Below are positions 1 to 9,473 of a stretch of DNA of 64,000 nt, in pieces (positions within the stretch are counted from its first letter, which is position 1; every line of letters begins with the position of its first letter). The notes below the pieces were generated by a model. The model worked only from the letters and a program-made list of their open reading frames with translations. It did not search any database and was not told where the DNA came from. This DNA comes from Pseudomonadaceae bacterium (GTDB lineage Bacteria; Pseudomonadota; Gammaproteobacteria; Pseudomonadales; Azotimanducaceae). A program made the translations under genes and the position numbers. Location: the NCBI GenBank assembly GCA_024743175.1, contig JANSXA010000001.1, positions 124,001 to 188,000 on the forward strand. The letters are read 5' to 3'.

Positions 1-28
1 TAGTTTCTTTCAGTTTCATTACATTCAT

Positions 29-544
29 TTGACGACAATGCGTAGAATGGGCGCAATGGCGCAGGTAAAAAGTGAATTTATCGCAGATCTTTTTGAGCAA
101 CAGGCTGTTCCGTTGCTCAAATACCTGACTGCGCGCTTTAAAAACGTCGATGAAGCCAAGGAAGTGGCTCAGGAAGCCTGGTTGCGGGTGTTTCGTCTTG
201 ATCACCCCGAAGAGCTTGAAAACGCCAAGGCTTTTCTCTTTCAAACCGCGTCTAACCTCAGTATTGACCGCATTCGCAGAGTTTCCCTGGAACGTAATCA
301 TGAGGTCATGGCAGAGGAGCCAGTGCAGTCAGTAGAGGCGACCGTCGCGGCTCAGGAGACTCTGCGTACCATCGAATTATCTTTGTTCGAGTTGCCAACA
401 AAATGCCGCCAGGCGTTTGTCATGCACCGGCAGAAAAACATGTCTTACCCGATGATTGCAGAACAGCTCGGCGTCAGCACCAGCATGGTGGAAAAGTACA
501 TCATTCAGGCATTGAAGCACTTTCGTAACAAATTGGAACAATAA
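29..544 (+). CDS. ECF sigma factor, FecI-like
   Basis: This is an extracytoplasmic-function sigma-70 factor of about 160-171 residues, the usual family length. Region 2 (core binding and -10 recognition) spans roughly residues 20-90 and includes the run EVAQEAWLRVFR. Region 4 (helix-turn-helix, -35 recognition) spans about 110-165, with SYPMIAEQLGVSTSMVEKYI as its HTH. It is followed by a FecR-type gene and a TonB receptor with a signalling domain, the classic cell-surface signalling trio, so it probably directs transcription of the receptor gene when the receptor's ligand is bound. The start is uncertain: TTG at 29 and ATG at 38, 47 and 56 are all in frame, and none has a clear Shine-Dalgarno sequence. 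The family call is firm; the regulon is inferred. Confidence 0.9.
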   Translation: MTTMRRMGAMAQVKSEFIADLFEQQAVPLLKYLTARFKNVDEAKEVAQEAWLRVFRLDHPEELENAKAFLFQTASNLSIDRIRRVSLERNHEVMAEEPVQSVEATVAAQETLRTIELSLFELPTKCRQAFVMHRQKNMSYPMIAEQLGVSTSMVEKYIIQALKHFRNKLEQ

Positions 545-605
545 TGCGCTGAGGGAATTGTGCTCTGGTGCGTTTAATACTTGAGAGACGGAGTTAAGTC
601 GCTAA

Positions 606-1544
606 ATGCAGAATCATCAACTAGACAGTGCGGGCTCAGCGTCCGACCAGGCCATCGAGTGGCTTGCACGTCTGCGAGCTGATGATGTTACCCCACAGGA
701 AACTGCCGATTTTGCGATCTGGTTAGCCGCTTCTCAGGAAAACCAGCAGGCGTTTGATAACGCAGCGGAGATCTGGCAACTCACTGCCCGGATGCCGGTT
801 CAATCCGTCACACTGAAACCCAGGAAGATGCATCGTTATGGCAGCCTGCTGCCGCTGGCAACCGCAGCGTCAGTCCTGTTTGCGGCTTTCATGATGGTGT
901 TGCAGCTGGCCACTCCGAGCTTCGCAACGGGAAAAGGTGAACAGCGTCGTGTGGTGTTAGCAGACGGCAGCATCGCTTTTATGAACACTGCCTCAAAAAT
1001 ACAGGTGCATTATTCGGCAGATGAACGACGCATTGTCCTGCAGCAGGGTGAAGTGTGGTTCGATGTTGCCAGAAACGCCCAGCGTCCATTTACTGTGGAC
1101 GGTCGTTATGCAGATGCAAAAGCGGTGGGCACAGCGTTCAGTGTGCGCGAAACGCCGGGCTTCACAAGAGTTACCGTCACCGAAGGTGCGGTTGTACTGC
1201 TCAGCGACAACGGCCAGCAAAGCCCACATCTCGGTCCAGGAGATGAAAGCACGGTTTCCGCGACGGCAACTGATTATCAGCAGGTTGATCCTGAAATTGT
1301 CCTGTCCTGGCAGCGGGGTCAGCTGGTGTACAACGACGTTCGCCTGGATGCCCTGCTCAAAGACCTGAATCGGTATCTGCCCAAAACCATGACCATCAAC
1401 GACCAGCACCTTGAAGGCCTGCGTGTGAGTGCGGTGCTGAACCTTGATGACCAGGAAGCGATGCTGGAAGCGCTCAGCAGAACGTTGCCTATCCGCTGGA
1501 AAAGCCTGTCTGACACTCTGATCATCGTCACCTCCAGCACCTGA
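606..1544 (+). CDS. FecR-type anti-sigma factor / signal transducer
   Basis: This inner-membrane regulator carries signal from a TonB receptor to the sigma factor encoded just upstream. The N-terminal cytoplasmic region (about residues 12-60, rich in W and A and resembling DUF4880) would bind the sigma factor. One membrane segment lies at about residues 80-103. The periplasmic FecR domain follows (about 110-205, with the typical GEQRRVVLADGS motif). A C-terminal region (about 240-310) resembles the STN-like fold that meets the receptor's signalling domain. Length (312 aa) is normal. It sits 61 bp after the sigma gene and 53 bp before the receptor gene, so the three are probably co-regulated. 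Confidence 0.9.
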   Translation: MQNHQLDSAGSASDQAIEWLARLRADDVTPQETADFAIWLAASQENQQAFDNAAEIWQLTARMPVQSVTLKPRKMHRYGSLLPLATAASVLFAAFMMVLQLATPSFATGKGEQRRVVLADGSIAFMNTASKIQVHYSADERRIVLQQGEVWFDVARNAQRPFTVDGRYADAKAVGTAFSVRETPGFTRVTVTEGAVVLLSDNGQQSPHLGPGDESTVSATATDYQQVDPEIVLSWQRGQLVYNDVRLDALLKDLNRYLPKTMTINDQHLEGLRVSAVLNLDDQEAMLEALSRTLPIRWKSLSDTLIIVTSST

Positions 1545-1597
1545 AATCAGACAACTTCCTTTTTGTAATGCCCGGCGCGGTTGATTAGCATGCGCGC

Positions 1598-4576
1598 ATG
1601 ACTCTATATGCACATCGGCGCCGTTTGCTGCTTTTCGCAGTGGTCTGTGTCGTTGTAGCCCTGCTACCACGCCCATTGCATGCAAATGCCGAATCTGAAA
1701 CCACCTATCTGCTGGATCTGCCAGGTGGTGAACTGCAATCAACGCTGCTGCGTTTTGCCCGTGAGCATCAGGTTTCAATCTTTTTTTCGAAAGACACCGT
1801 GGCAGGTGTGCAACATGATGCTGTGCAGGGGACGTACACCCTGGCTGAAGTGTTTGCACGCCTCTTGGGTACTGCCTGTTTAGACTATGAATTCATACGC
1901 GAACGTTTGATTGCGATCGTACCGGGTTGCGAGGAGACCATAGCGGTAGCTCAGCTACCGGATGCTGACGAGGTATCTGCACTTGAGTCTGTGCCGCAGT
2001 CCATTGTTGAAGAGATTCTGGTTCGAGAGCCCCACCTGACCGGTACGCGCCTGCGTAATCCCGCAGCCAGCTTTGCCATGCCTTTGGAGGTAATCGACCA
2101 GACCGACATCAGGCTCTCGGGATATCAGGCTGTTGGAGAACTGTTGCGCTATGTACCTGCGGTTTCCGGTAACAGTGCCAGTACGCTGATCTCAAACGGG
2201 GGTGACGGAACCGCTACGGTCACCCTGCGCGGCTTGCCAGCCAGTAACACGCTGGTGTTACTTAACGGTCGACGCATGAACACAGATGCATTGCGCGGTG
2301 GTGCTGTCGACCTCAATACCCTGCCCCTGGGAATTGTTGATCGCATCGAGATATTAAAAGATGGCGCTTCAGCCATTTATGGTTCTGATGCAATAGCCGG
2401 TGTAGTAAATGTCATTACCAAGCAGGATATCAGTGGCTTTTCCTTCGATGCTTATTCCGGCCAGTCTGCTCGGGGCGATTTACAGACTACCCATTTATCG
2501 GGTCTATGGGGTACTGAAGGAGATCGTTGGAATGGCGCTTTAGGCATCAACTACTACGATCAAAGCGGTGTCTACAGCCGACACAGGCGCCTGTCTTCCT
2601 CTTCAGATGATCGCCTTCGAGGGGGTATAGACAAGCGCAGCAGTGCAATCAACCCTACCTGGCTCGGTCTGCCTACCGGCCCGGTAGTGCTGGCGGATAA
2701 TGCCGCTGGGGATTCTCCCGAAGATTTTCGATCCGTAACTGATGAGGACCGCTTCGAATATCGAGATTTTACCTCCTCTATTGTCCCCTCAACACGGCTG
2801 GGTGGATTTGCAAATCTATCCTGGGATCTGGGCAGCCAATGGCAGGGTTATTTTGAAGCCCTGTATCACCAGACTGAGTCCACGAACACGCTGGCACCAA
2901 CACCGCTGCTGAGTGCTTTTGAGGCTGAACAGATCGTTGTGGCCGCTCAGCAGGTGTTTAACCCTTTTGCCCAGAACCTGTTTGACGTGCGTGGACGCCT
3001 TTCAGAGCTGGGTTTGCGTAAGCAGATCAATGACACCGAGACTTATCGAACCGTTTTAGGTCTTAAACGCCAGTCCCAACAATTAAGTCTAGAGGCGGCT
3101 ATTACCTATGATCAGACCGACGCAAAGGAGACTTTTCGCAATGGCGCAAATGCAGCGCTGGTTTCATTGGCGCTCAGCGACGATTGTGAAGCACCCTGTG
3201 TACCGCTGAATATTTTTGGTCCCAGCGGTTCAATCAATGCAGACATGCGGGCGTTTATAGGCACAGATGCGCGGATCGAAGGCACCAGCCGCATGCTGGG
3301 CCTGACCATGGACTTAGACTGGCTTGTGAAACAGACGCCTAATGGCGATGTTGAGCTGTCGAGCGGGCTTGAATACCGTCGCGATGAACTGCGCACCTCA
3401 CCGGATGAAGTGCTGAGCAATAATCTTCTGCTTGGCGGTGGTAATCGGCGTGCCATAAAGGGCAGTCGCGACATTATAGAAGCCTATGCTGAAGCCCTCA
3501 TTCCACTGGCAGGCAACCGACCTTTTGTTGAGCGTCTCGATGTGCAGTTGGCGGCTCGTGTATCGCGTTACAGTGATTTTGGTTACCAGGTGAATCCGCG
3601 AGTGGTCCTGCACTGGATGCCGGCCAAAAATCTGAGCTGGCGGGCCAGTGGTGCCAGAGGATTTCGTGCGCCGACGCTGCTGCAGCTTTACGCCAGTTCG
3701 TTGCAGTCTTTTGAGCAACTCAACGATCCCTGCACGGTGTCATCCAATGTCGGTTTTTTTCAGGGGTGTGAGCAACGCAGTGATCCATCGCTGACCCAGT
3801 ATCTGACAATCACGGGTGGTGATGCATCACTGGATCCGGAGCGTTCTTCGACCTTCAGTACCGGTCTGGTGTGGCGCCCGGCCTGGCCGCATACACGTTT
3901 GTTCTTCAGTGCGGACTGGTACTACATTGATTCTGAAGATGTGGTTGAGTCTTCCGCGCAGTTTGTTGTAGATCAGAATGCACGTCTGGGTAGATTTGAA
4001 AATCGAGTCATGCGCAACGCTGATGGCAACCTTGAAATGGTGCTGGCAACGTTGCAGAACATCGGCAGGCGTAAGGTCAGTGGTTTTGATTTTGCAGCTC
4101 GCATGGAGCGTGATTTTGATGAAGCGGGACGTTTGACCTTTGCCGTGAACGCAACGCACATTACCCGATTTCAAGATCAGTTTGATCCTGCATCGCCCTC
4201 CATAGACAAAGCCGGTACGTTCACAGACGAAGCGGCAGGCGGTTTAGGTGCTTTACCTGACTGGAAGGTAAATACCGGTATCAGCTGGCAGCACCAATAC
4301 TGGCAGGGCCACTACAATATTTATCATGTGAGTTCTCTGTCTGAAGAAGTGCCTTTACTGGAAACAAGACGCTCAATCTCATCCTGGACAACCCACAATT
4401 TTAACGTCAGTTACCTTGGTCCATTAACCCAGTGGTTCCGACTGACCGGCGGCGTAAACAACCTGTTTGACAGAGCTCCACCCTTCTCAGCGGCGGCATT
4501 TAATGACAGTTACGATGGTCGAACCTATGACATCACCGGGCGTTACTTTTTTGTGAAAGTAGATAAGTCGTTTTGA
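1598..4576 (+). CDS. TonB-dependent receptor with N-terminal signalling (STN) domain
   Basis: This is an outer-membrane, energy-coupled transporter of 992 residues. A signal peptide of about 31 residues ends near LHANA. An STN domain (about residues 40-108) is the part expected to touch the FecR-type protein encoded upstream. A plug domain (about 145-260) includes the conserved run ending in KDGASAIYGSDAIAGVVN. A long beta-barrel ends in the terminal Phe required for BAM assembly. The substrate cannot be read from sequence: iron-siderophore is the classic case for this gene trio, but glycans and other ligands occur. There is no adjacent transporter or hydrolase to narrow it down. It is convergent with a second receptor gene. 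Confidence 0.92.
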   Translation: MTLYAHRRRLLLFAVVCVVVALLPRPLHANAESETTYLLDLPGGELQSTLLRFAREHQVSIFFSKDTVAGVQHDAVQGTYTLAEVFARLLGTACLDYEFIRERLIAIVPGCEETIAVAQLPDADEVSALESVPQSIVEEILVREPHLTGTRLRNPAASFAMPLEVIDQTDIRLSGYQAVGELLRYVPAVSGNSASTLISNGGDGTATVTLRGLPASNTLVLLNGRRMNTDALRGGAVDLNTLPLGIVDRIEILKDGASAIYGSDAIAGVVNVITKQDISGFSFDAYSGQSARGDLQTTHLSGLWGTEGDRWNGALGINYYDQSGVYSRHRRLSSSSDDRLRGGIDKRSSAINPTWLGLPTGPVVLADNAAGDSPEDFRSVTDEDRFEYRDFTSSIVPSTRLGGFANLSWDLGSQWQGYFEALYHQTESTNTLAPTPLLSAFEAEQIVVAAQQVFNPFAQNLFDVRGRLSELGLRKQINDTETYRTVLGLKRQSQQLSLEAAITYDQTDAKETFRNGANAALVSLALSDDCEAPCVPLNIFGPSGSINADMRAFIGTDARIEGTSRMLGLTMDLDWLVKQTPNGDVELSSGLEYRRDELRTSPDEVLSNNLLLGGGNRRAIKGSRDIIEAYAEALIPLAGNRPFVERLDVQLAARVSRYSDFGYQVNPRVVLHWMPAKNLSWRASGARGFRAPTLLQLYASSLQSFEQLNDPCTVSSNVGFFQGCEQRSDPSLTQYLTITGGDASLDPERSSTFSTGLVWRPAWPHTRLFFSADWYYIDSEDVVESSAQFVVDQNARLGRFENRVMRNADGNLEMVLATLQNIGRRKVSGFDFAARMERDFDEAGRLTFAVNATHITRFQDQFDPASPSIDKAGTFTDEAAGGLGALPDWKVNTGISWQHQYWQGHYNIYHVSSLSEEVPLLETRRSISSWTTHNFNVSYLGPLTQWFRLTGGVNNLFDRAPPFSAAAFNDSYDGRTYDITGRYFFVKVDKSF

Positions 4577-4609
4577 GCCGCAGCCATCGGCTTGAAAGAA
4601 TTCAGGCAT

Positions 4610-4640
4610 AAAAAAAGGGGCTGCAACGCAGCCCCTTAAA
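4610..4640 (-). terminator. Intrinsic terminator between convergent receptor genes
   Basis: An 8-bp GC stem GGGGCTGC/GCAGCCCC (4617-4624 with 4628-4635) with loop AAC is flanked on its left by seven A's, which read as a U-run on the minus strand. It therefore best serves the minus-strand receptor gene. The short T/A flank on the right gives only weak support for termination in the other direction. Confidence 0.8.
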
Positions 4641-4665
4641 ACGCTCGGTTATTATTATATCGAGC

Positions 4666-7470
4666 TTATAGCGATGCGCTCACGCGCAAGAAGAAGTAAC
4701 GACCAATTGGCGAGTACAGGAACAGGTCCGTGTTGTTGCCGGTAGCAAAAACATAAGGTGGGTCTCGATCAAAGAGATCGTTCACACCAAACACTGCCGT
4801 GTACTGGTCAAAGTCGTAACGCACACGAATGTCACTCTCGGTGTGTGAAGGCACGTCGTCATAACCGAAGACGTTGTTGCCATCAAAGCGAGGATCGTTC
4901 ATGCCGTGGATGTATCGCATTCTCCATGCGAAGTTCCACTCATTCCACTGCACATTGGCGTTGAAGTTGGCTTTGATGCGCGGAATGGAGCCACGGTCAT
5001 CAGCGCCGCCAGCGCCTGGGTAGAATGTGTTTTCTTTCACATAGGTACCTTGCAGATCAAGGTTAACCACCGTGTCCATGGGACCGTCAAACTCGTACGC
5101 TGCGCCAACGTCGAAACCATCGGTGCTGACGCTGTCCAGGTTAGACAATCGGTTGGTCAGGCCACGAACGGACAAACCGGCGCCAGAAACTGCGAGGCTG
5201 AACTGGTCACACTCGGGTGCGGCAAGGCCAGCAGGTCCGAAGTAACAGGCGTCAACGATAGAGTCTGACGTGTTACGGCTGATCAGGTCTTCAACTTCGA
5301 TATCCCAGTAGTCAACAGACATGCTGAAACCATCAAGGAAGCTGGGTGTGAAGACAATACCGATGCTGGTTGTGTCTGCAGTTTCAGGCTCAAGTTCAGC
5401 GTTACCACCGGAAAGTGCAGCAAACTGACCCGCAGCCTGAGACACAGCGGTAGGAATACCGTCTAACGTACAGTTAGCATCTACACCTGGATTGCTGGCA
5501 CGAATGCCCGCATCCGAGCAAGGTACGGTGAAGAAGTCAAAGCTGGTAACACCACCGCCGAACAGGTCAGTGATTTGAGGTGCACGATACGCGGTACTGA
5601 CTGTAGCGCGAATACGAACATCGTCAATGATCTGCCAGTTGAGGCCAAATCGTTGAACGGTTTCTTCACCAAAGTTTGAGTAGTCAGAAAAACGAACCTG
5701 CGCGTTGAAATCCAGAGACTGGAATCCAGGCACGTTGGCAAGCAGAGGTACGTCTAATTCAGCAAAGTACTCATCGACACTGAAAGAACCTTCGGTTGTG
5801 AACACCTGGTTCGCAACAGATTCACCTGATTCAGTGACTGAGTCCGGCTTGGACAAACCTTCGTCGGTTCGGGTTTCAAAACCCACCGCGACGTTGACTT
5901 CACCGGCAGGAACTTCAAAGACAGGGCCAGAAGCTACACCAAAGAAGCCAGTGGTCTGGAACTTGGACAGTGCTGAAGAATTCTGACGCAGGTATTGAAT
6001 TTCATCCTGGGTCCAGTTTCCTGGGCGGATAACGTCCAAAGCGCCGCTCGGGTTAACAACCTGTGAACACAGCGTATCGATTGCACACTGATCCGGGTCA
6101 GAGATGCGAATGAAACGACCGAGGTTCCAGGTGCCTGCTGTCTGCAGTGTAGCGTCCAGACGTGTGTACAGATAAGACAGTTCCCATGACCAGTTGTTCA
6201 GGAAGCTGTCTTCGTTGATGATCTCGCCGCGCAGACCTGCAACCAGTCGGGTTGTGTTGACTTCATAGTCTGAAGTACGTGGACCTATGGTGCTGGTAGG
6301 ACGGAAGTAAAACTCACCGCCGAGGCTGCCAGCAGGCAGGTTCGGGTTGGTGGCTGGAATGGCTGTGGTGCCCTGTGGATATCCAGGTGTACCAAATGAG
6401 CCAGGGTTACCGTCAAGACGGCTGACACCGGTGCGCTTGGAATACTGAACTTCGAGGAAACCTTCGATCCCGTCAAACAGCTCATACACACCATAACCCG
6501 CAGTGCTGTACAGCTCTGTTGTGGTGATCAGATCCTGCTGGAGCGCATAATCGTAACGCTGGAGGGTAACCTGGTCAGGATTGTTTACCGCGCCCTGGCC
6601 TAGCAAAGAAGGACAGTTTGCCAGGTCGTTGGTGATTTCGTCACCGCCAAACGCTTTCGGTACAGTACAGTAAAGGTCTGTTCCGTTGGCATCAAAGAAG
6701 ATACCGCCAGGTGAGAAGAAGCTACCGTTGTTGGCACCAGTGGCCGTCAAACTCGAAATGGTTGGGAAAGCCCAATCGCGATCGGTTTGATTCACGTTGT
6801 CCTGGTAACGGTATTCCATGCCCAGAAGGACAGAACCGCGGTCGCTTGTGGTACCAATAGCAAAGTCAGCATTGTACTGCTCGCCGTCACCTTCGCCTGA
6901 AATACCTGAAGAAGCACCTACTTCTACACCTTCAAAACGTTCTTTAAGAATGACGTTTACCACACCGGAGATAGCGTCTGAACCGTAAATGGCAGACGCG
7001 CCGTCACGCAGAATATCAACGCGATCGATCATAGCGGTAGGTACAAAGCTCAGGTCAACTGCCTGGTTTGCCAGTGCATCTGCAAAGCTTGCAACGCGCT
7101 TGCCGTTAACCAGGATCAACACACGGCTCTGGCCGAGGTTTCTCAGGTCAACTGAGCTGGCGCCGCCGCCGGACAGAATACTGGATTGGTTAAAACCTGC
7201 TGTACCTGCGACAGCTTGGTTTCGGAGCGCTTCACCGAGGTTGCTGAAGCCTGATTCCAGAATCGACTGACCACTGATTACAGTGATTGGGCTCGAAGAC
7301 GTGAAGTCTGAGCGCTTGATTCGCGAACCGGTTACAACAATTTCTTCAACCACTTCTGCGTCTTCGTCGTCTTCGGCGGCGAATGCAAGTTGTGGCGCGG
7401 TGAGGGTGATCATAGCCAGCGCTAACACTTTAAAAAGCGATCGCGCCCATATTGGCTGTTCTACAGTCAT
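4666..7470 (-). CDS. TonB-dependent receptor (no STN domain)
   Basis: This outer-membrane receptor has 934 residues. The signal peptide ends near LAFAA. A TonB-box-like acidic segment with VVEEIVVTGSRIKRSDF follows, typical of the Caulobacter/Xanthomonas-style receptors that carry varied substrates. The plug (about residues 55-165) contains KDGASAIYGSDAISGVVNVI-like sequence, and the barrel ends in a hydrophobic segment with a C-terminal Leu rather than Phe. It lacks the signalling domain present in the receptor at 1598-4576, so it should not act through the FecI/FecR pair directly. Plug similarity to that neighbour suggests shared family origin, not a recent tandem copy. Substrate unknown. 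Confidence 0.92.
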   Translation of the reverse strand: MTVEQPIWARSLFKVLALAMITLTAPQLAFAAEDDEDAEVVEEIVVTGSRIKRSDFTSSSPITVISGQSILESGFSNLGEALRNQAVAGTAGFNQSSILSGGGASSVDLRNLGQSRVLILVNGKRVASFADALANQAVDLSFVPTAMIDRVDILRDGASAIYGSDAISGVVNVILKERFEGVEVGASSGISGEGDGEQYNADFAIGTTSDRGSVLLGMEYRYQDNVNQTDRDWAFPTISSLTATGANNGSFFSPGGIFFDANGTDLYCTVPKAFGGDEITNDLANCPSLLGQGAVNNPDQVTLQRYDYALQQDLITTTELYSTAGYGVYELFDGIEGFLEVQYSKRTGVSRLDGNPGSFGTPGYPQGTTAIPATNPNLPAGSLGGEFYFRPTSTIGPRTSDYEVNTTRLVAGLRGEIINEDSFLNNWSWELSYLYTRLDATLQTAGTWNLGRFIRISDPDQCAIDTLCSQVVNPSGALDVIRPGNWTQDEIQYLRQNSSALSKFQTTGFFGVASGPVFEVPAGEVNVAVGFETRTDEGLSKPDSVTESGESVANQVFTTEGSFSVDEYFAELDVPLLANVPGFQSLDFNAQVRFSDYSNFGEETVQRFGLNWQIIDDVRIRATVSTAYRAPQITDLFGGGVTSFDFFTVPCSDAGIRASNPGVDANCTLDGIPTAVSQAAGQFAALSGGNAELEPETADTTSIGIVFTPSFLDGFSMSVDYWDIEVEDLISRNTSDSIVDACYFGPAGLAAPECDQFSLAVSGAGLSVRGLTNRLSNLDSVSTDGFDVGAAYEFDGPMDTVVNLDLQGTYVKENTFYPGAGGADDRGSIPRIKANFNANVQWNEWNFAWRMRYIHGMNDPRFDGNNVFGYDDVPSHTESDIRVRYDFDQYTAVFGVNDLFDRDPPYVFATGNNTDLFLYSPIGRYFFLRVSASL

Positions 7471-7738
7471 GTTTATCCCCCAACTGTAAGGTTTATGAAA
7501 ATACGGAATTGAACGTTAACTTTCAGGTGTAACACATTGATAAAAAACAGTTTTAATGTCCGGTTAGTCGGATCTTATTGTTACTGTTCTTCATGCTTTT
7601 GCGTGACTCACAAAAAGCAGGCGCTCTTCCGCTACGTACAAGACGTATAAGGCTGGGGATCCCTCAATAAAAAATTCACATTTTTTTCATTTTTCAGTCG
7701 GCCGTACCCCGGCTCTGCATGGATTGAGCGGTAAAGAT

Positions 7739-8245
7739 TCACTGAATGCGTTTGACACCGACACTGCGGTTGGAGGAGAGGACCTTCAGATAATAACCAA
7801 AGCGCCCCTTTGTTATTTCGACTTCCGGGTCTGTCATTTTTGGTCCCCGATATCTGCTGCCGACCCGCTGCTGCCAGACCTGGCCATTGTCCAGTCGAAA
7901 AATGCTTTTACCATCCCATCCTCTGAACTCACCTTTGATATGAGCCCGGATCGCGATGGGGACTTCGGCAGCAACGGGGACTTCCAGCTGCTCCTGGCCG
8001 AACTCCGTTACTTCTGGGGCTGCCTGCGTAGCGGGCGCTTGTGCAGCCCGGGGTGCGGCTTTTGGCTCTTGAGGAGCCTTGTTCAGCCAGCGATTCAGTG
8101 CTGCAAGCTCTGCCGTACTGAGCTTGTGCAACCCTGCGGCCCGGAACTCAGCTTCATCCATGTCGTCCTGCAGCTTCGCAGATGCGGAACCAGCGCCCAG
8201 GGCAAAACTCAAGGTAACAAACAACAAAAAAGCACAACGCATCAT
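7739..8245 (-). CDS. Secreted protein of unknown function
   Basis: This is a 168-residue protein with a clear signal peptide (about residues 1-23, ending ASA before KLQDD). An early segment with LSTAELAALNRWLN is followed by an Ala/Pro/Gln-rich linker (about 60-85). The compact C-terminal part (about 95-168) is rich in W, Y and G, with HIKGEFRGWDGKSIFRL and GQVWQQRV. The layout matches small periplasmic proteins common in gammaproteobacteria whose function is not known. It is divergent from pyrB. About 265 bp separate it from the receptor gene; I see no other gene in that gap. Confidence 0.75.
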   Translation of the reverse strand: MMRCAFLLFVTLSFALGAGSASAKLQDDMDEAEFRAAGLHKLSTAELAALNRWLNKAPQEPKAAPRAAQAPATQAAPEVTEFGQEQLEVPVAAEVPIAIRAHIKGEFRGWDGKSIFRLDNGQVWQQRVGSRYRGPKMTDPEVEITKGRFGYYLKVLSSNRSVGVKRIQ

Positions 8246-8334
8246 ATCAGTTATCCAGCGGGTTATAGCGACATGCTAACCGAGCCGGCCCGCGTGTTCG
8301 AGTATCTGTTGTTAAGCTCGGAACGTATTTTGGT

Positions 8335-9417
8335 GTGGGGTCAGGAGACCGGACAGAGTATTATGCCCGGCAGTTTCGAAGCGGGACAAAGAATTTGGAT
8401 TTTGTTGGTAACCACATTTTATCGGTGGATCAGTTTTGTCGAGCAGATGTCGACCGGATCTTTAAGGTGGCAGACGACATGCGTCCGTATGCCATGCGCA
8501 GGCGTATAACACGGGTACTGGAAGGTGCCATCGTTTCTAATATGTTTTTTGAGCCCTCCACCCGGACACGCGTGTCTTTTGGTTCCGCATTCAACCTTCT
8601 GGGCGGGCAGGTCAGAGAAACCACTGAAGTGAAATCATCGGCTCTGGCCAAAGGAGAGTCGCTGTACGACACAGCACGGGTCCTGTCTGGTTACAGCGAT
8701 GTGATTGTCATGCGGCATCCAGAGCCAGGAAGTGTGGCGGAATTTGCTCAGGCCAGCCGGGTTCCGGTGATCAACGGCGGTGATGGTCCAAATGAGCACC
8801 CCAGTCAGGCGCTGCTGGACCTGTATACGATGCGCCAGGAAATGGCGGGTCGAGGGCGTGGTCTTGATGATCTGCGTATCGCGTTGATTGGAGACCTGAA
8901 ATACGGTCGCGCGGTGCACTCGCTCTGTAAGCTGCTGGGTCTTTACAATAATGTCACCCTGCACTTTGTCTCTCCCCCGGAACTTGATATCCCGGTTGAG
9001 ATTGCCGCAGAACTGAAGACAAAGGGACATCGCATTGCAACTTTCCATGAGTTGGAACACGGCATTCACGATGTCGATATTCTTTATGTAACGCGAACCC
9101 AGGAGGAGCGGTTCCCCTCGCAGGCTGAAGCGGACAAATACCGGGGCTTGTTTCGCCTCAATCAATCTGTCTATACCCAGCACTGCGAACCCAACACGGT
9201 GATCATGCATCCCCTGCCCCGCGATTCGCGCTCAGAAGCCCAGGAGCTGGCGGATGATTTGAATCAGAACCCCAATCTGGCCATTTTCAGACAGACGGAT
9301 AACGGCGTGCTGGTGCGGATGGCACTGTTTTCACTGGTGCTGGATGTTGTGGAAGAAGTTGATAATCACGCCAAACCCGTCACCTGGTTCACTGCGAAGC
9401 GCAGAGAGGCGTTATAA
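8335..9417 (+). CDS. pyrB: Aspartate carbamoyltransferase catalytic subunit
   Basis: The enzyme transfers a carbamoyl group to aspartate, the committed step of pyrimidine synthesis, in the cytoplasm. The carbamoyl-phosphate motif FEPSTRTRVSF lies near residue 80. The Asp-binding loop carries K and GES (SSALAKGES), and HPLPR lies near residue 295. The protein is longer (about 340-360 aa) than the ~310-aa E. coli chain, mostly through N- and C-terminal extensions. No pyrI regulatory gene or pyrC is adjacent. The start is uncertain: GTG at 8335 gives the longest form, and an in-frame TTG at 8395 would give an N terminus MDFVGNHILS closer to known homologues. Confidence 0.9.
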   Translation: MGSGDRTEYYARQFRSGTKNLDFVGNHILSVDQFCRADVDRIFKVADDMRPYAMRRRITRVLEGAIVSNMFFEPSTRTRVSFGSAFNLLGGQVRETTEVKSSALAKGESLYDTARVLSGYSDVIVMRHPEPGSVAEFAQASRVPVINGGDGPNEHPSQALLDLYTMRQEMAGRGRGLDDLRIALIGDLKYGRAVHSLCKLLGLYNNVTLHFVSPPELDIPVEIAAELKTKGHRIATFHELEHGIHDVDILYVTRTQEERFPSQAEADKYRGLFRLNQSVYTQHCEPNTVIMHPLPRDSRSEAQELADDLNQNPNLAIFRQTDNGVLVRMALFSLVLDVVEEVDNHAKPVTWFTAKRREAL

Positions 9418-9419
9418 AC

Positions 9420-9455
9420 GCTTAAAAACCGGCAATTACATACCGGTTTTTAAGC
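9420..9455 (+). terminator. Bidirectional intrinsic terminator after pyrB
   Basis: A perfect 13-bp inverted repeat, GCTTAAAAACCGG (9420-9432) and CCGGTTTTTAAGC (9443-9455), has a 10-nt loop. T5/A5 tracts within the arms suit termination from both sides. It separates pyrB from the convergent gene at 9474-9980. Confidence 0.8.
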
Positions 9456-9473
9456 ACAAAGAGAAATGTGGCC

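Noticed and set aside
993-1859. Minus-strand ORF of 288 codons opposite FecR and the receptor gene
   Set aside because: It is antisense to two well-supported genes and has no recognisable domain or start signal.
7724-8509. Plus-strand ORF of 261 codons
   Set aside because: It is antisense to the secreted-protein gene at 7739-8245 and runs into pyrB; its composition is typical of a shadow frame (Cys/Trp-rich, no domain).
8635-9210. Minus-strand ORF of 191 codons inside pyrB
   Set aside because: Shadow of pyrB; no family pattern.
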